A stretch of 64,000 nucleotides of DNA, from positions 1 to 64,000 of the forward strand of contig JAFUCA010000038.1 of the NCBI GenBank assembly GCA_017459895.1. The letters run 5' to 3'. The stretch is from Bacillota bacterium. Lineage in GTDB: Bacteria; Bacillota; Clostridia; Peptostreptococcales; Anaerovoracaceae. The position numbers were made by a program, and so were the translations under genes. Position 1 is the stretch's first letter. Every line of letters begins with the position of its first letter. Positions 53,338 through 63,174 of the stretch are shown piece by piece. Below the pieces are notes generated by a model. The model searched no databases and was not told the DNA's origin. It saw nothing but the letters and a program-made list of their open reading frames with translations.

Positions 53338-55104
53338 ATGGCAATTTTGAAACGCACCCACATGTGCGGCGACCTCAGAACAGAACACATCGGACAGACC
53401 GTCTCCCTGAACGGCTGGGTGGCCAAGCGGAGAAATCTGGGCGGGCTGATCTTCTGTGATGTGAGAGATAAGACCGGCATTACCCAGGTCGTGTTCAACG
53501 ATCAGATCCCGCAGGAGCTGTTTGAGCGGGCGGACCGCCTGCGCAGCGAGTACGTTGTGGGCGTGCGCGGCAAGGTAGCGGAGCGGGAATCCAAGAACCC
53601 GGATCTGCCCACCGGCGACATTGAGATCCTGGCGGAGGAGCTGGTGATCTACTCCGAGGCGGAGACACCGCCGATCTACATCAAGGACGATGACAACGTG
53701 GATGACAATCTGCGTCTGAAATACCGCTATCTGGACCTGAGAAAAAAGAAAATGCAGGACAACCTGACCTTCCGGGCACGGCTGACGGGGATCGCACGGA
53801 ATTACTTCGCCGAGCAGGGATTCACCGAGGTCGAGACACCGATGCTGATCAAGTCCACGCCGGAAGGGGCCCGGGACTATCTGGTGCCAAGCCGCGTCAA
53901 TCCGGGGCGTTTCTATGCGCTGCCCCAGTCCCCCCAGACCTTCAAGCAGCTGCTGATGGTGGGCGGCACCGACCGGTACTTCCAGATCGTCAAGTGCTTC
54001 CGGGACGAGGACCTGCGGGCGGATCGTCAGCCGGAATTCACCCAGATCGACCTGGAGATGTCCTTCGTGGAGGTGGATGACGTCATCGAAGTCCAGGAAG
54101 GCTTCCTGAAGCGCGTTTTCCGCGAGCTGAAGGGCATCGAACTGCAGACACCGTTCCCCAGAATGACCTGGCAGGAGGCCATGGACCGCTATGGCAGCGA
54201 TAAGCCGGACACCCGGTTCGGATTCGAGCTGCAGGACATCACCGGGCTGGTCAGAGACTGCGATTTCAAAGTCTTCACCGATGCCATCGAAAAGGGCGGC
54301 AGCGTCCGGGGCATCTGCGTGAGCGGCGCAGCAACCGCCTATACGAGGAAGAAGATCGATAAGCTTACCGAAGCCATCAAGAGCTACGGCGCGAAGGGCA
54401 TGGTATGGATGAAGGTGAACGCGGAGGGCGTCGCTTCCTCCGTCAATAAATTCTTCACACCGGAGCAGCTCAAGGAGATCGCAGATTCCATGGGAGCGAA
54501 GGAAGACGATCTGATCCTGATCGTCAGCGACAGCAACAAGGTCGTCTGGGATGCGCTGGGATTCCTCAGAAGACACATCGCAGGAGAGTTGGGACTGCTG
54601 GATGACGAGCAGTACAACTTCCTGTGGGTCGTGGACTTCCCGCTGTTCGAGTACGACGAGAAGGAGGACCGCTGGTCCGCCATGCACCATCCGTTCACTT
54701 CCCCGAAGGAAGAGGACGCGCAGCTTCTGAAGACCGATCCCCACGCCTGCAAGGCCAACGCCTATGACATCGTCTTAAACGGCGTGGAGCTCGGCGGCGG
54801 CAGCATCCGTATCCACGATAAGGAGATGCAGGAAGATATGTTCAAGGCCCTGAATATGGGCGAGGAAGAGATCAACGAGAAATTCGGCTTCCTGGTGGAA
54901 GCCTTCCGTTACGGCACGCCGCCCCACGGAGGCCTTGCCTATGGGCTGGACCGGCTGGTCATGCTCCTCACCGGAGAGAAATCCATCCGGGAGGTCATCG
55001 CCTTCCCGAAAAATCAGGCAGCCCAGTGCATGGTCAGCGAGGCTCCGGGACTGGTGGATGAGACGCAGCTGGAGGAGCTGGGCATTCGCCTGAGAGAAGA
55101 GTGA
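53338..55104 (+). CDS. aspS: Aspartyl-tRNA synthetase
   Basis: This 588-residue class II synthetase is of the bacterial type. It has an N-terminal OB-fold (HIGQTVSLNGWVAKRRNLGGLIFCDVRDKTG), class II motif 2 around KCFRDEDLRADRQPEFTQIDLEMSF, the bacterial GAD insertion (about 290-410) and motif 3 in GLAYGLDRLVMLLTGEKSIREVIAFPK. A GAAAGGA sequence precedes the ATG. The stop overlaps the nadD start (TGATG). The discriminating or non-discriminating type cannot be told from what I see. Confidence 0.96.
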   Translation: MAILKRTHMCGDLRTEHIGQTVSLNGWVAKRRNLGGLIFCDVRDKTGITQVVFNDQIPQELFERADRLRSEYVVGVRGKVAERESKNPDLPTGDIEILAEELVIYSEAETPPIYIKDDDNVDDNLRLKYRYLDLRKKKMQDNLTFRARLTGIARNYFAEQGFTEVETPMLIKSTPEGARDYLVPSRVNPGRFYALPQSPQTFKQLLMVGGTDRYFQIVKCFRDEDLRADRQPEFTQIDLEMSFVEVDDVIEVQEGFLKRVFRELKGIELQTPFPRMTWQEAMDRYGSDKPDTRFGFELQDITGLVRDCDFKVFTDAIEKGGSVRGICVSGAATAYTRKKIDKLTEAIKSYGAKGMVWMKVNAEGVASSVNKFFTPEQLKEIADSMGAKEDDLILIVSDSNKVVWDALGFLRRHIAGELGLLDDEQYNFLWVVDFPLFEYDEKEDRWSAMHHPFTSPKEEDAQLLKTDPHACKANAYDIVLNGVELGGGSIRIHDKEMQEDMFKALNMGEEEINEKFGFLVEAFRYGTPPHGGLAYGLDRLVMLLTGEKSIREVIAFPKNQAAQCMVSEAPGLVDETQLEELGIRLREE

Positions 55105-56300
55105 TGAAACGGATCGGTATTCTCGGAGGCAGTTTTGACCCGGTTCACGAGGGGCACGTGGGACTGGCGCGGGATGCTCTGGCCCAGGCAGATCTGGATC
55201 AGGTGCTTCTGATTCCGGCGCGGCTGCAGCCTTTCAAGCAGGACCGGATGCCGGCCAGCGGCGAAGACCGGATGGAGATGCTCCGTCTGGCCCTGGCTCA
55301 GGACCCCGGGATCGAGCCCTGCAGCTACGAGCTGGAGCAGGAGGGGGTTTCCTATACCTACCGGACGCTGCGGGCCATGCAGGAGCGTTTCGGGCCCGAG
55401 GCGAAGATCTGTTTCATCACGGGGACCGATTCGATCCTGAAGCTGGACACCTGGATGAACGCGGAGGAACTGCTCACAAGGTACAGCTACATCGTCGGCA
55501 GCCGTCCGGGCTACGACGATACGGAGCTGAAGGAATGCGTCCGGCGGCTGGAGGAGACCTACGGGACGGAGATCCGCATCATTCACAATGCGCCCTTCGA
55601 TATCTCCGCCACCGAGATCCGGGAGAGGCTGGCCGCGGGAGCATCCGCGGAAGGCCTGGTCCCCCCGGCGGTCCTGGAGTACATCCGGGAGCACGGGCTC
55701 TATCGCAATCAGGATCTGAATGCCCGGGGCCTTGCCTACATCCGGGAGCACCTGAAGGAGTCCCGGCTGGCCCACACCTGCCGGGTAGCGGATACCGCCG
55801 TGACCCTGGCCAGACGCTTCGGCGCCGATCCTGCAAAGGCTGAGACGGCCGCGATCTTCCACGACATGGCAAAGAACATGTCCGCAGAGGAGATGAACGA
55901 GCAGATCCGAAGCTTCGGACTTGATGAAAAATATATAGACAACCCGAATCTTGCCCACAGCAAGATCGCCCGCTGCCTGATGGTGCGGGACTTCGGCATC
56001 ACCGACGAGGATATCCTGAACGCGGTGGCCTATCATACCACCGGCCGGGCGGGGATGAGCCTTCTGGAGAAGGTCGTATTCCTGGCCGATGCCATTGAAC
56101 CGGGGCGCAGCTATCCTTCGGCGGAGGAAATTCGAAGGATCGCAGACACCGACCTGGACCGGGCCTGCCTTTGCATGCTGGAGAGAACCGTCGCCTACCT
56201 GAAGAAGAAGGGCGCCCGGATCGATACCGACACGACAGATGCGCTGGCGTATCTGAAAGATAAACCAATTCTCAATGAGGAGGAGAACAAACATGCTTGA
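55104..56300 (+). CDS. NadD-YqeK fusion: nicotinate-nucleotide adenylyltransferase plus HD-domain dinucleotide hydrolase
   Basis: Two enzymes usually encoded by neighbouring genes are joined here in 398 residues. The N-terminal half (about 1-200) is NadD, with GGSFDPVHEGHVGLA (HxGH nucleotide-binding motif) and the late motif NAPFDISATEIRERL; it makes NaAD in NAD synthesis. The C-terminal half (about 210-398) is a YqeK-type HD protein, with HTCRVADTAVTLA and FHDMAKNM, then ARCLMVRDFG and AVAYHTTGRAGM. YqeK proteins hydrolyse diadenosine tetraphosphate. The start at 55104 overlaps the aspS stop by one base. A 9-mer repeat lies at 55833-55843. Confidence 0.93.
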   Translation: MKRIGILGGSFDPVHEGHVGLARDALAQADLDQVLLIPARLQPFKQDRMPASGEDRMEMLRLALAQDPGIEPCSYELEQEGVSYTYRTLRAMQERFGPEAKICFITGTDSILKLDTWMNAEELLTRYSYIVGSRPGYDDTELKECVRRLEETYGTEIRIIHNAPFDISATEIRERLAAGASAEGLVPPAVLEYIREHGLYRNQDLNARGLAYIREHLKESRLAHTCRVADTAVTLARRFGADPAKAETAAIFHDMAKNMSAEEMNEQIRSFGLDEKYIDNPNLAHSKIARCLMVRDFGITDEDILNAVAYHTTGRAGMSLLEKVVFLADAIEPGRSYPSAEEIRRIADTDLDRACLCMLERTVAYLKKKGARIDTDTTDALAYLKDKPILNEEENKHA

Positions 56301-56637
56301 ACCGAACGAAATGGCTCAGAAGATTGCGCAGAAGCTGGCCGACAACAAGGCAGCGGATGTCATGATCATCGACATCAGCCCGAAATCGTCCTTCGCGGAT
56401 TACTTTGTCATGGGGTCCGCAGCCAATGAACGGCAGCTGGAAGCGCTGAAGGACTACGTCGAGGGTCTGCTGGAACCGATGGAGATCTTTCCGAAGAGCA
56501 TCGAAGGCAAACGGGATTCCGGATGGATCCTGATGGACTACGGCGACGTCATCGTCAATATTCTGACCCGCGAGATGCGTGAGAAGTACAACATCGAGAA
56601 AATCTGGGGCGACTGCGAGATGGTCACCTGCGAATAA
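56293..56637 (+). CDS. rsfS: Ribosome silencing factor RsfS
   Basis: RsfS binds ribosomal protein L14 and keeps subunits apart when nutrients are scarce. The 114-residue protein has the family sequence [26 protein letters not shown] and the C-terminal [32 protein letters not shown] start at the ATG at 56293 (GGAGGAG upstream), overlapping the preceding gene by eight bases. The nadD-yqeK-rsfS order is the usual Firmicute arrangement. Confidence 0.95.
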   Translation: MLEPNEMAQKIAQKLADNKAADVMIIDISPKSSFADYFVMGSAANERQLEALKDYVEGLLEPMEIFPKSIEGKRDSGWILMDYGDVIVNILTREMREKYNIEKIWGDCEMVTCE

Positions 56638-56663
56638 ATCAACATGGAGGGAATCAGGTAGCA

Positions 56664-59132
56664 ATGTTAGAAAAGTACAATTTCACAGAAATCGAGAAGA
56701 AGTGGCAGCAGATCTGGGAAAAGGAAGACGCCTTCCGCGTCAGCGAGGATCCGGACAAGGAGAAATACTATGTCCTCGAAATGTTCCCGTACCCGTCCGG
56801 TAAGCTGCACATGGGACACGTGAGAAACTATTCCATCGGCGACGTGCTGGCCCGGTTCAAGACCATGAGCGGCTACAATGTGCTGCATCCCATGGGCTGG
56901 GACGGTTTCGGACTTCCGGCGGAGAACGCGGCCATCAAGAACAACGTTGCTCCTGCGGACTGGACCTGGGCGAACATCAGCGATATGCAGGACCAGCTGA
57001 AGCAGATGGGACTGTCCTACGACTGGAACCGGGAAGTCGCCACCTGCCATCCGGAATACTACCGCTGGATGCAGTGGATCTTCATCCAGTTCTACAAGAA
57101 GGGCCTGGCCTATAAGAAAGAAAGCCAGGTCAACTGGTGCCCCAGCTGTCAGACGGTACTGGCCAACGAACAGGTCGTGGACGGCTGCTGTGAGCGCTGC
57201 AAATCCCCGGTGGGCAAGAAAGACCTGTCCCAGTGGTACTTCAAGATCACCGATTACGCGGACCGTCTGCTGCAAAACCTGGACGAGCTTCCGGGATGGC
57301 CGGCGAAGGTCAAGACCATGCAGAGAAACTGGATCGGTAAATCCAAGGGCGCACTGGCGACCTTTGATGTGCAGGACAGAGACGAGAAGCTGACGGTCTT
57401 CACCACCAGAATCGACACCATCTACGGAACCACCTTCATGGTTCTGGCGCCGGAGTATCCCGACGTGATCCCCATGGTGGAGGGAACCGAGTACGAAGCG
57501 CCGGTCAGAGAATACATCGACCGCTGCGCTCACATGACCGAGATCGAGCGTACATCCACCACCAATGAGAAGACCGGTGTGTTCATCGGACGCTACGCCG
57601 TAAATCCGTTTACGAAGAAGCCGATGCCGATCTACATCTCCGACTACGTCCTCATGGGCTACGGAACCGGCGCGGTCATGGGCGTTCCGGCCCACGACCA
57701 GAGAGACTTCGACTTTGCGAAGAAGTTTGATCTGGAGATCATCCCCGTCATCGATCCCCGGGATCCGGAGGTGGATGTGAACAACCTGACGGAAGCCTGC
57801 GCGGCGGAGGGCGTGCTCATCAATTCCGGTGAATTCAGCGGAATGAATAACAAGGAAGCCATCGAGAAGATCGCTCTGGTTGCCAGAGAACGGGGCATCG
57901 GCGAGCCTACGATCACGTATCGTCTGCGGGACTGGCTGATCTCCCGTCAGAGATACTGGGGAACACCGATCCCGATGATCTGGTGCGAGGAGTGCGGCTG
58001 GGTGCCTGAGAAGGAAGAGAACCTGCCGGTCCTGCTGCCCACGGACGTGGAGTTCACCGGCAAGGGCGAATCCCCGCTGGCCACCAGCAAGACCTTCGCG
58101 GATACGGTCTGCCCCTGCTGCGGAAGACCGGCGAAGAGGGAGCTGGATACCATGGACACCTTCCTGGATTCCTCCTGGTACTTCCTGCGGTACACGGATG
58201 CCCGCAATACCGAAGCGGCCTTCAGCAAGGAGAAGGCGGATTACTGGATGAACGTCGACCAATACATCGGCGGTGTGGAGCACGCGATCCTGCACCTGAT
58301 GTATGCCCGGTTCTTCCAGATGGCTCTGTACGATCTGGGGCTGACCTCCAGCGAAGAGCCCTTCCAGAACCTGCTGACCCAGGGCATGGTCATCAAAGAC
58401 GGCGCCAAGATGAGCAAGTCTTTGGGCAATGTCGTCAGCCCGGCGGAAATCATCGGGAAATACGGCGCGGATACCGCCCGTCTGTTCATCCTGTTCGCGG
58501 CTCCGCCCGAACGGGAGCTGGACTGGTCCGACCGGGGCGTGGAGGGATCCTTCCGGTTCCTGAACCGCGTGTACCGTCTGGTCTACGACTTCAAAGCCCA
58601 GTGCGATGCGGCTCCCGGAGAGTATGAGATCGGAAACGACGCCGACCGTAAGCTGGCCTACACACTGAATTACACAATCAAGAAGGTGACCGAGGACATC
58701 GGTGACCGGTTCAACTTTAACACCGCGATCAGCTCCATCATGGAACTGGTCAACGAAATGTACAAATACAGAGAAGGGAATATCAACGAGACGCTGTTTG
58801 CCTGCGCGATCCGCACGCTGGTGGTACTGCTGGCGCCCTTCGTGCCTCACATCACAGAAGAGATGTGGGAGCACCTCGGATATGAGGGCAGGGCCTATGG
58901 GCAGAGCTGGCCGGCCTATGATCCGGACGCGCTGGTCAAGGATACCATCGAGATCGTCGTTCAGATCAACGGCAAGAACAAGGCGAAGATCGATATCCCG
59001 GGCGATGCTACGAGAGACGATATGCTTCAGATCGCCGCCGAGGATGAGACGATCCGCAGCCTGACCGAAGGGAAGAACGTCATCAAGACGATCGCGGTCC
59101 CGGGCAGACTGATCAACATCGTTGCGAAATAA
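56664..59132 (+). CDS. leuS: Leucyl-tRNA synthetase
   Basis: This 822-residue class I synthetase has the HIGH-type motif in [19 protein letters not shown], the CP1 editing domain (about 225-410, with the threonine-rich [11 protein letters not shown] and [16 protein letters not shown]), zinc-type cysteines (CPSCQ..CERC) and the KMSKS motif as [12 protein letters not shown]. It charges tRNA-Leu; two tRNA-Leu genes lie about 13-17 kb upstream. GGAGGG at 56646-56651 is rather far from the ATG. The RNase J gene begins four bases after its stop. Confidence 0.97.
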   Translation: MLEKYNFTEIEKKWQQIWEKEDAFRVSEDPDKEKYYVLEMFPYPSGKLHMGHVRNYSIGDVLARFKTMSGYNVLHPMGWDGFGLPAENAAIKNNVAPADWTWANISDMQDQLKQMGLSYDWNREVATCHPEYYRWMQWIFIQFYKKGLAYKKESQVNWCPSCQTVLANEQVVDGCCERCKSPVGKKDLSQWYFKITDYADRLLQNLDELPGWPAKVKTMQRNWIGKSKGALATFDVQDRDEKLTVFTTRIDTIYGTTFMVLAPEYPDVIPMVEGTEYEAPVREYIDRCAHMTEIERTSTTNEKTGVFIGRYAVNPFTKKPMPIYISDYVLMGYGTGAVMGVPAHDQRDFDFAKKFDLEIIPVIDPRDPEVDVNNLTEACAAEGVLINSGEFSGMNNKEAIEKIALVARERGIGEPTITYRLRDWLISRQRYWGTPIPMIWCEECGWVPEKEENLPVLLPTDVEFTGKGESPLATSKTFADTVCPCCGRPAKRELDTMDTFLDSSWYFLRYTDARNTEAAFSKEKADYWMNVDQYIGGVEHAILHLMYARFFQMALYDLGLTSSEEPFQNLLTQGMVIKDGAKMSKSLGNVVSPAEIIGKYGADTARLFILFAAPPERELDWSDRGVEGSFRFLNRVYRLVYDFKAQCDAAPGEYEIGNDADRKLAYTLNYTIKKVTEDIGDRFNFNTAISSIMELVNEMYKYREGNINETLFACAIRTLVVLLAPFVPHITEEMWEHLGYEGRAYGQSWPAYDPDALVKDTIEIVVQINGKNKAKIDIPGDATRDDMLQIAAEDETIRSLTEGKNVIKTIAVPGRLINIVAK

Positions 59133-59135
59133 CAT

Positions 59136-61004
59136 ATGAGCGAAAAAAAACGAAACACCAAACCGGCCGGCACCAGAAAGCGCCAGCCGGCCGCCGGACG
59201 CAATAAATCCGCAGCACCGAGGGCAAAGGCCAAAGTGCCGGCCCGTCCGGCTGCGAAGAACACGAAGGCGAAACAGACCAGACCCGCCGGATCAGCGAAG
59301 ACAGCCAAACCGGCGAAGACCGCAGGGCCGTCAAAACCGAAACAACCGGCGCTGCCGGTGCGGGTGATCCCCCTGGGGGGACTGCACGAGATCGGCAAGA
59401 ACATGACCGCCATCGAATACGATAACGAGATCATGATCATCGACTGCGGTCTGTCCTTTCCCGATGACGACATGTTCGGCATCGACAAGGTCATCCCGGA
59501 TTTCACCTATCTCCGGGAAACGGACAAGAAGATCCTGGGACTGGTCATCACCCACGGCCACGAGGACCACATCGGCGGCATCCCGTTCCTGCTGAAGGAG
59601 CTGAATGTGCCGATCTACGGGATGCGGTTCCCCCTGGGACTGATCCAGAACAAGCTGGACGAGCACGGGCTGAAGGCCGATATGCACTACATCGAGGCGG
59701 GAGACATCTTCCCCCTGGGAAGGTACTTCCGCGTGGAAGCGCAGCGCATCACCCATTCCATCGCCGACTCCATCTGCCTGAAGATCGATACCCCCGCGGG
59801 GGCGATCTTCCACACCGGAGATTTCAAGATCGACTATACGCCGGTGGACGGCAACAAGATCGATTTCGGCCGGCTGGCCCAGATCGGAAACGAAGGCGTT
59901 CTGCTGATGATGGCCGACAGCACCAATGTCATGCGGCAGGGATTCACCCGATCCGAGATGAAGGTAGGGGAGACCCTGGACATCATTTTCCGCAGCGCCA
60001 GAAGCCGGATCATCGTCGCCACATTCTCATCGAACGTGCACCGGATCCAGAAGATCATCGATATCGCCCTGGAGTGCAACCGGAAGGTCGCGATCTCCGG
60101 ACGGAGCATGGTCAACGTATTCGAACTGGCGAAAGAGCTGGGATACATTCGGATTCCGGACCATATGCTGGTGGATCTGAACCGGACGAAGAACATTCCG
60201 GACGATCAGCTGGTGATCATCACCACCGGCAGCCAGGGCGAGCCGATGTCGGCGCTGGCCCGGATGGCCTCCATGGAACACAAGACCATCCGCATCAAAC
60301 CGGGGGACATGGTCATTCTGTCCTCCACACCGGTGCCCGGAAACGAACTGACGGTATCCAACGTCGTCGATCAGCTGATCGAGAAGGGAGCCGAAGTCAT
60401 CTATTCCGACATCGCCGAGACCCACGTATCGGGGCACGCCTGCCGGGAAGAGCTGAAGCTGATGCATTCCCTGATCCGGCCGAAATTCTTCATGCCGGTC
60501 CACGGAGAATACCGGTTCCTGCAGAAGCACGCCCAGCTGGCGGAGTATCTGGGAATGGATCCGAAGAACATCTTCCTGCTGGACAACGGCGACGCCCTGT
60601 CCGTGACGTCTGCGAAGGCTGAGAAGACCGAGAAGGCCGTGCCCGCAGACCCGGTCATGGTGGATGGCCTTGGGGTGGGGGATGTAGGAAACATCGTCCT
60701 TCGAGACCGGCGGCTCCTGTCGGAATCCGGCCTTGTGATCCTGGTGGCCGCCATCGACGGCAGTGACCGGCGGCTGGTTGCGGGGCCGGACATCATCACC
60801 CGCGGATTCGTCTATGCCAGAGAAAATGAAGATCTGATCGATGAGGCCTGCCGGATCGCCGAGGACTGCATCGTTACCTGCCTGTCAAGGGGCATGAGCG
60901 ACTGGAACGCCATCAAGACCAAGGTCCGGGAGGAACTGCGGAAATTTATCTATCAGAAGACGAAACGAACACCGATCATTCTTCCGGTCTTCCAGGAAGT
61001 GTGA
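59136..61004 (+). CDS. rnj: Ribonuclease J with a long basic N-terminal extension
   Basis: RNase J is a zinc-dependent endonuclease and 5' exonuclease central to Firmicute RNA decay. This 622-residue protein has the metallo-beta-lactamase motif ITHGHEDHIGGIPFLL, the beta-CASP domain (MVNVFELAKELGYIR, TTGSQGEPMSALARMA), AETHVSGHACREELK with MPVHGEYRFL, and a C-terminal dimer domain. The first 70 residues are an extra Lys/Ala/Pro/Arg-rich low-complexity tail, likely to bind RNA or ribosomes. No SD is obvious, so translation is probably coupled to leuS. Confidence 0.94.
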   Translation: MSEKKRNTKPAGTRKRQPAAGRNKSAAPRAKAKVPARPAAKNTKAKQTRPAGSAKTAKPAKTAGPSKPKQPALPVRVIPLGGLHEIGKNMTAIEYDNEIMIIDCGLSFPDDDMFGIDKVIPDFTYLRETDKKILGLVITHGHEDHIGGIPFLLKELNVPIYGMRFPLGLIQNKLDEHGLKADMHYIEAGDIFPLGRYFRVEAQRITHSIADSICLKIDTPAGAIFHTGDFKIDYTPVDGNKIDFGRLAQIGNEGVLLMMADSTNVMRQGFTRSEMKVGETLDIIFRSARSRIIVATFSSNVHRIQKIIDIALECNRKVAISGRSMVNVFELAKELGYIRIPDHMLVDLNRTKNIPDDQLVIITTGSQGEPMSALARMASMEHKTIRIKPGDMVILSSTPVPGNELTVSNVVDQLIEKGAEVIYSDIAETHVSGHACREELKLMHSLIRPKFFMPVHGEYRFLQKHAQLAEYLGMDPKNIFLLDNGDALSVTSAKAEKTEKAVPADPVMVDGLGVGDVGNIVLRDRRLLSESGLVILVAAIDGSDRRLVAGPDIITRGFVYARENEDLIDEACRIAEDCIVTCLSRGMSDWNAIKTKVREELRKFIYQKTKRTPIILPVFQEV

Positions 61005-61020
61005 GGAAAGGAGCTCTAAG

Positions 61021-61377
61021 ATGAACGTATACGATCAGGCCCACCAGCTGGCGAAGGCCATCCGGGAGTCCGAGGAATTCAAGCAGTTTGACGCCACAAA
61101 GAAACAGATCGAGCAGAACCCGGATCTGGACAAGGCCATCAAGGATTTCATGGCAAAGCAGCTGGAGCTGCAGACCATGCAGATGATGGGACAGGAGGTC
61201 GATCAGAATGCCTTCCAGCAGCTGCAGCAGCTGAGCGTGGTGCTGATGCAGGATCCGCTGGCCGCGAACTATCTGCAGTGTCAGATGCGGTTCACAATGA
61301 TGATGTCCGACGTCTATAAGATCGTGGGGGAAGTCTCCGATTTCGGACTGGACGGACCCTTTAAGAACATGCAGTAA
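61021..61377 (+). CDS. YlbF/YmcA-family regulator
   Basis: This 118-residue helical protein fits the YlbF family: MNVYDQAHQLAKAIRESEEFKQFDATKKQIEQNP and a C-terminal QCQMRFTMMMSDVYKIVGEVSDFGLD. In Bacillus, YlbF, YmcA and YaaT form a complex that affects RNase Y activity, competence and sporulation. Its place directly after RNase J fits a role in RNA turnover. AAGGAG precedes the ATG. Confidence 0.9.
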   Translation: MNVYDQAHQLAKAIRESEEFKQFDATKKQIEQNPDLDKAIKDFMAKQLELQTMQMMGQEVDQNAFQQLQQLSVVLMQDPLAANYLQCQMRFTMMMSDVYKIVGEVSDFGLDGPFKNMQ

Positions 61378-61383
61378 CAGTAA

Positions 61384-61413
61384 TTGACGAATACGACATT
61401 GTTTTGGTATAAT
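61384..61413 (+). promoter_or_regulatory. Promoter of efp
   Basis: TTGACG (61384-61389) and TATAAT (61408-61413) are 18 bases apart, with an extended -10 (TGG before TATAAT). The efp start is 41 bases downstream. Confidence 0.78.
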
Positions 61414-61454
61414 CGAACCGTTAATACTATCGATAAAGAGAAAGGCGAGATACT

Positions 61455-62015
61455 ATGATTTATGCAGGTGATTTCAGAAAAGGTATTACGTTTGAAATAG
61501 ATGGCGATCCCCATGTAGTTCTGGATTTTCAGCACGTGAAGCCGGGCAAGGGAGCAGCCTTCGTCAGAACGAAGCACAAGAACATCCTGACCGGAGCCAT
61601 CAAAGAAGAATCCTTCAACCCGGACGCCAAGTTCCCGAAGGCCCACATCGAAACGAAGACCATGCAGTATCTGTACAACGACGGAGAGCTGTATTACTTC
61701 ATGGACCCGGACACCTTCGATCAGATCCCTTTGGCATACGATCAGGTAGAAGAGGCCATGAAATATCTGAGAGAGAACGATGAGGCCACCATCAAGTTCT
61801 ATCAGGGCAATGCGTTCCAGGTCGATGCGCCCAACTTCGTTGACCTGCTGGTCACTGAGACCGAGCCGGGCGTGAAGGGCGACACCGCGACCAACGTTAC
61901 CAAGGCCGCGACGGTGGAGACCGGCGCTGTGATCCAGGTTCCGATCTTTATCGAGGAAGGCGAACGGATCCAGATCGACACGAGGTCTGGCGAATACCTG
62001 GGCAGATCCAAATAG
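61455..62015 (+). CDS. efp: Elongation factor P
   Basis: EF-P rescues ribosomes stalled on polyproline. The 186-residue length is standard. The N-terminal KOW domain includes [23 protein letters not shown], where the Lys of PGKGA occupies the position that is modified in many species. OB domains follow, ending [25 protein letters not shown]. It has its own promoter and a terminator, so it is expressed separately from the RNase J operon. Confidence 0.96.
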   Translation: MIYAGDFRKGITFEIDGDPHVVLDFQHVKPGKGAAFVRTKHKNILTGAIKEESFNPDAKFPKAHIETKTMQYLYNDGELYYFMDPDTFDQIPLAYDQVEEAMKYLRENDEATIKFYQGNAFQVDAPNFVDLLVTETEPGVKGDTATNVTKAATVETGAVIQVPIFIEEGERIQIDTRSGEYLGRSK

Positions 62016-62023
62016 CGATTCCG

Positions 62024-62052
62024 AAAAGGGAACGATCTGTCGTTCCTTTTTC
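62024..62052 (+). terminator. Rho-independent terminator after efp
   Basis: GGAACGA (62029-62035) pairs with TCGTTCC (62040-62046), extended by flanking A and T runs, and is followed by TTTTTC. Confidence 0.85.
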
Positions 62053-62082
62053 TATAGGTTGTAACTGCGTGTGAGGTGATTT

Positions 62083-63174
62083 ATGTCCGGCAATGGAGCT
62101 GATAAGAAGAAACAGGGCTCGAAACTCAAGTGGATCGCGCTGATCATCATCGTGGTTGTCGCTGCTTTTTCCGGCGGAATCCTGTACTATCTGAACGGAC
62201 TGGGGGCGGCGGATCCATCCGATACCGAGGAGATCACGGTGGAGATTCCTTCCGGCAGCGGAGCGTCTTATATCGTCGATCTGCTGGATGAGCAGGGCCT
62301 GGTCAAAAACCGGACCGCAGCCAAGGTCAAGGCCAAGCTGGGCGGATACGATTCACTTCAGGCGAACACCTACCTGCTGAACCGGTCCATGACCTTTCCG
62401 GAGATCATGGAGGTGATCAACACCGGCAATTTCGAATATCTGCTGAAGGAATCCATCAAGGTTTCGGACGGAGCCCGTCTGGAGCAGGTGGCGGACGCGA
62501 TCTCGCAGCAGCTGGGGGTTTCCTCCAAGGAGATCATGAAGAAATGGAACGACCGGAGTTACGTGAAGGAACTGATCGACCGGTACTGGTTCCTGACCGA
62601 CGAGGTGCTCAGCGATAAGGTGATGTATCCGCTGGAAGGGTATCTCTACGCGGACACCTACTATCTGACCTCGGAGGATGTCACCGTCGAAAGCTTTACC
62701 GAAATGTGCCTGGATCAGATGGATGCAGCTCTGACGGAGCGGAAGGCGCAGATCGAGGCGACGGGCTTCAGCGTTCATGAATTTCTGACTCTGACGTCCA
62801 TCGTTACCAAGGAAGCTGCCGCCGGGGAGCAGGCCGGGGTTGCCGGCGTATTCATGAACCGGCTGAAGGAAGGCATGTCCCTGGGCAGCGATGTCACGGT
62901 GTGCTACATCTTTCAGGAGGACCGGGTGGATCTGAAGGTCAGCCAGCTGTCCAGCGACAGCCCCTACAACACACGGAAAGTCTCCGGACTTCCGCCGGGA
63001 CCCATCTGTCAGGTGATCTCCGATGCGATGGATGCGGTCATTAACTACGAAAACAACGACTATCTGTTCTTCTTCGCCGGCCCGGACGGAACGGTCTATT
63101 ATGCGAAGACCGAGGCGGAGCACGAGAAGAACATCAGCGAACACCCCTGGAGCGAGGAGGATCTGGCTCAGTAA
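62083..63174 (+). CDS. mltG: Endolytic transglycosylase MltG (YceG-like)
   Basis: MltG cuts growing peptidoglycan strands at the membrane. The 363-residue protein has an N-terminal membrane helix (about 17-38), a LysM-like region (IPSGSGASYIVDLLDEQGLV) and the YceG catalytic domain. The catalytic Glu is likely in TSIVTKEAAAGEQAGVAGVFMNRL, with SDVTVCYIF and SPYNTRKVSGLPPGPICQ following. It leads the mltG-trmR-U32 set; the next gene starts directly after its stop codon. Confidence 0.94.
   Translation: MSGNGADKKKQGSKLKWIALIIIVVVAAFSGGILYYLNGLGAADPSDTEEITVEIPSGSGASYIVDLLDEQGLVKNRTAAKVKAKLGGYDSLQANTYLLNRSMTFPEIMEVINTGNFEYLLKESIKVSDGARLEQVADAISQQLGVSSKEIMKKWNDRSYVKELIDRYWFLTDEVLSDKVMYPLEGYLYADTYYLTSEDVTVESFTEMCLDQMDAALTERKAQIEATGFSVHEFLTLTSIVTKEAAAGEQAGVAGVFMNRLKEGMSLGSDVTVCYIFQEDRVDLKVSQLSSDSPYNTRKVSGLPPGPICQVISDAMDAVINYENNDYLFFFAGPDGTVYYAKTEAEHEKNISEHPWSEEDLAQ

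Larger units (their letters stand above)
255..55843. repeat. Dispersed short motif CAAAGGCTG (extended form GCAAAGGCTGG), at least 31 copies
   Basis: Eleven-base sites on the plus strand begin at 913, 4716, 8869, 11194, 12741, 16038, 17549, 24647, 30568, 34784, 34971, 46524, 46566, 49318, 50245, 50266 and 55833. On the minus strand they begin at 255, 2130, 5538, 11818, 14631, 17866, 21151, 24302, 25745, 30495, 34013, 36835, 38935 and 52306. Fourteen are exactly GCAAAGGCTGG. Chance expectation for the 9-mer in 64 kb, both strands, is about 0.5. Copies occur in all six reading frames and in intergenic DNA, so selection acts on DNA, not protein. Counted by eye, so a few may be missed. Confidence 0.88.

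Noticed and set aside
255-55843. The CAAAGGCTG excess as a shared protein motif
   Set aside because: The word is read in all six frames and gives different peptides, and four copies are intergenic, so a common protein motif cannot explain it.
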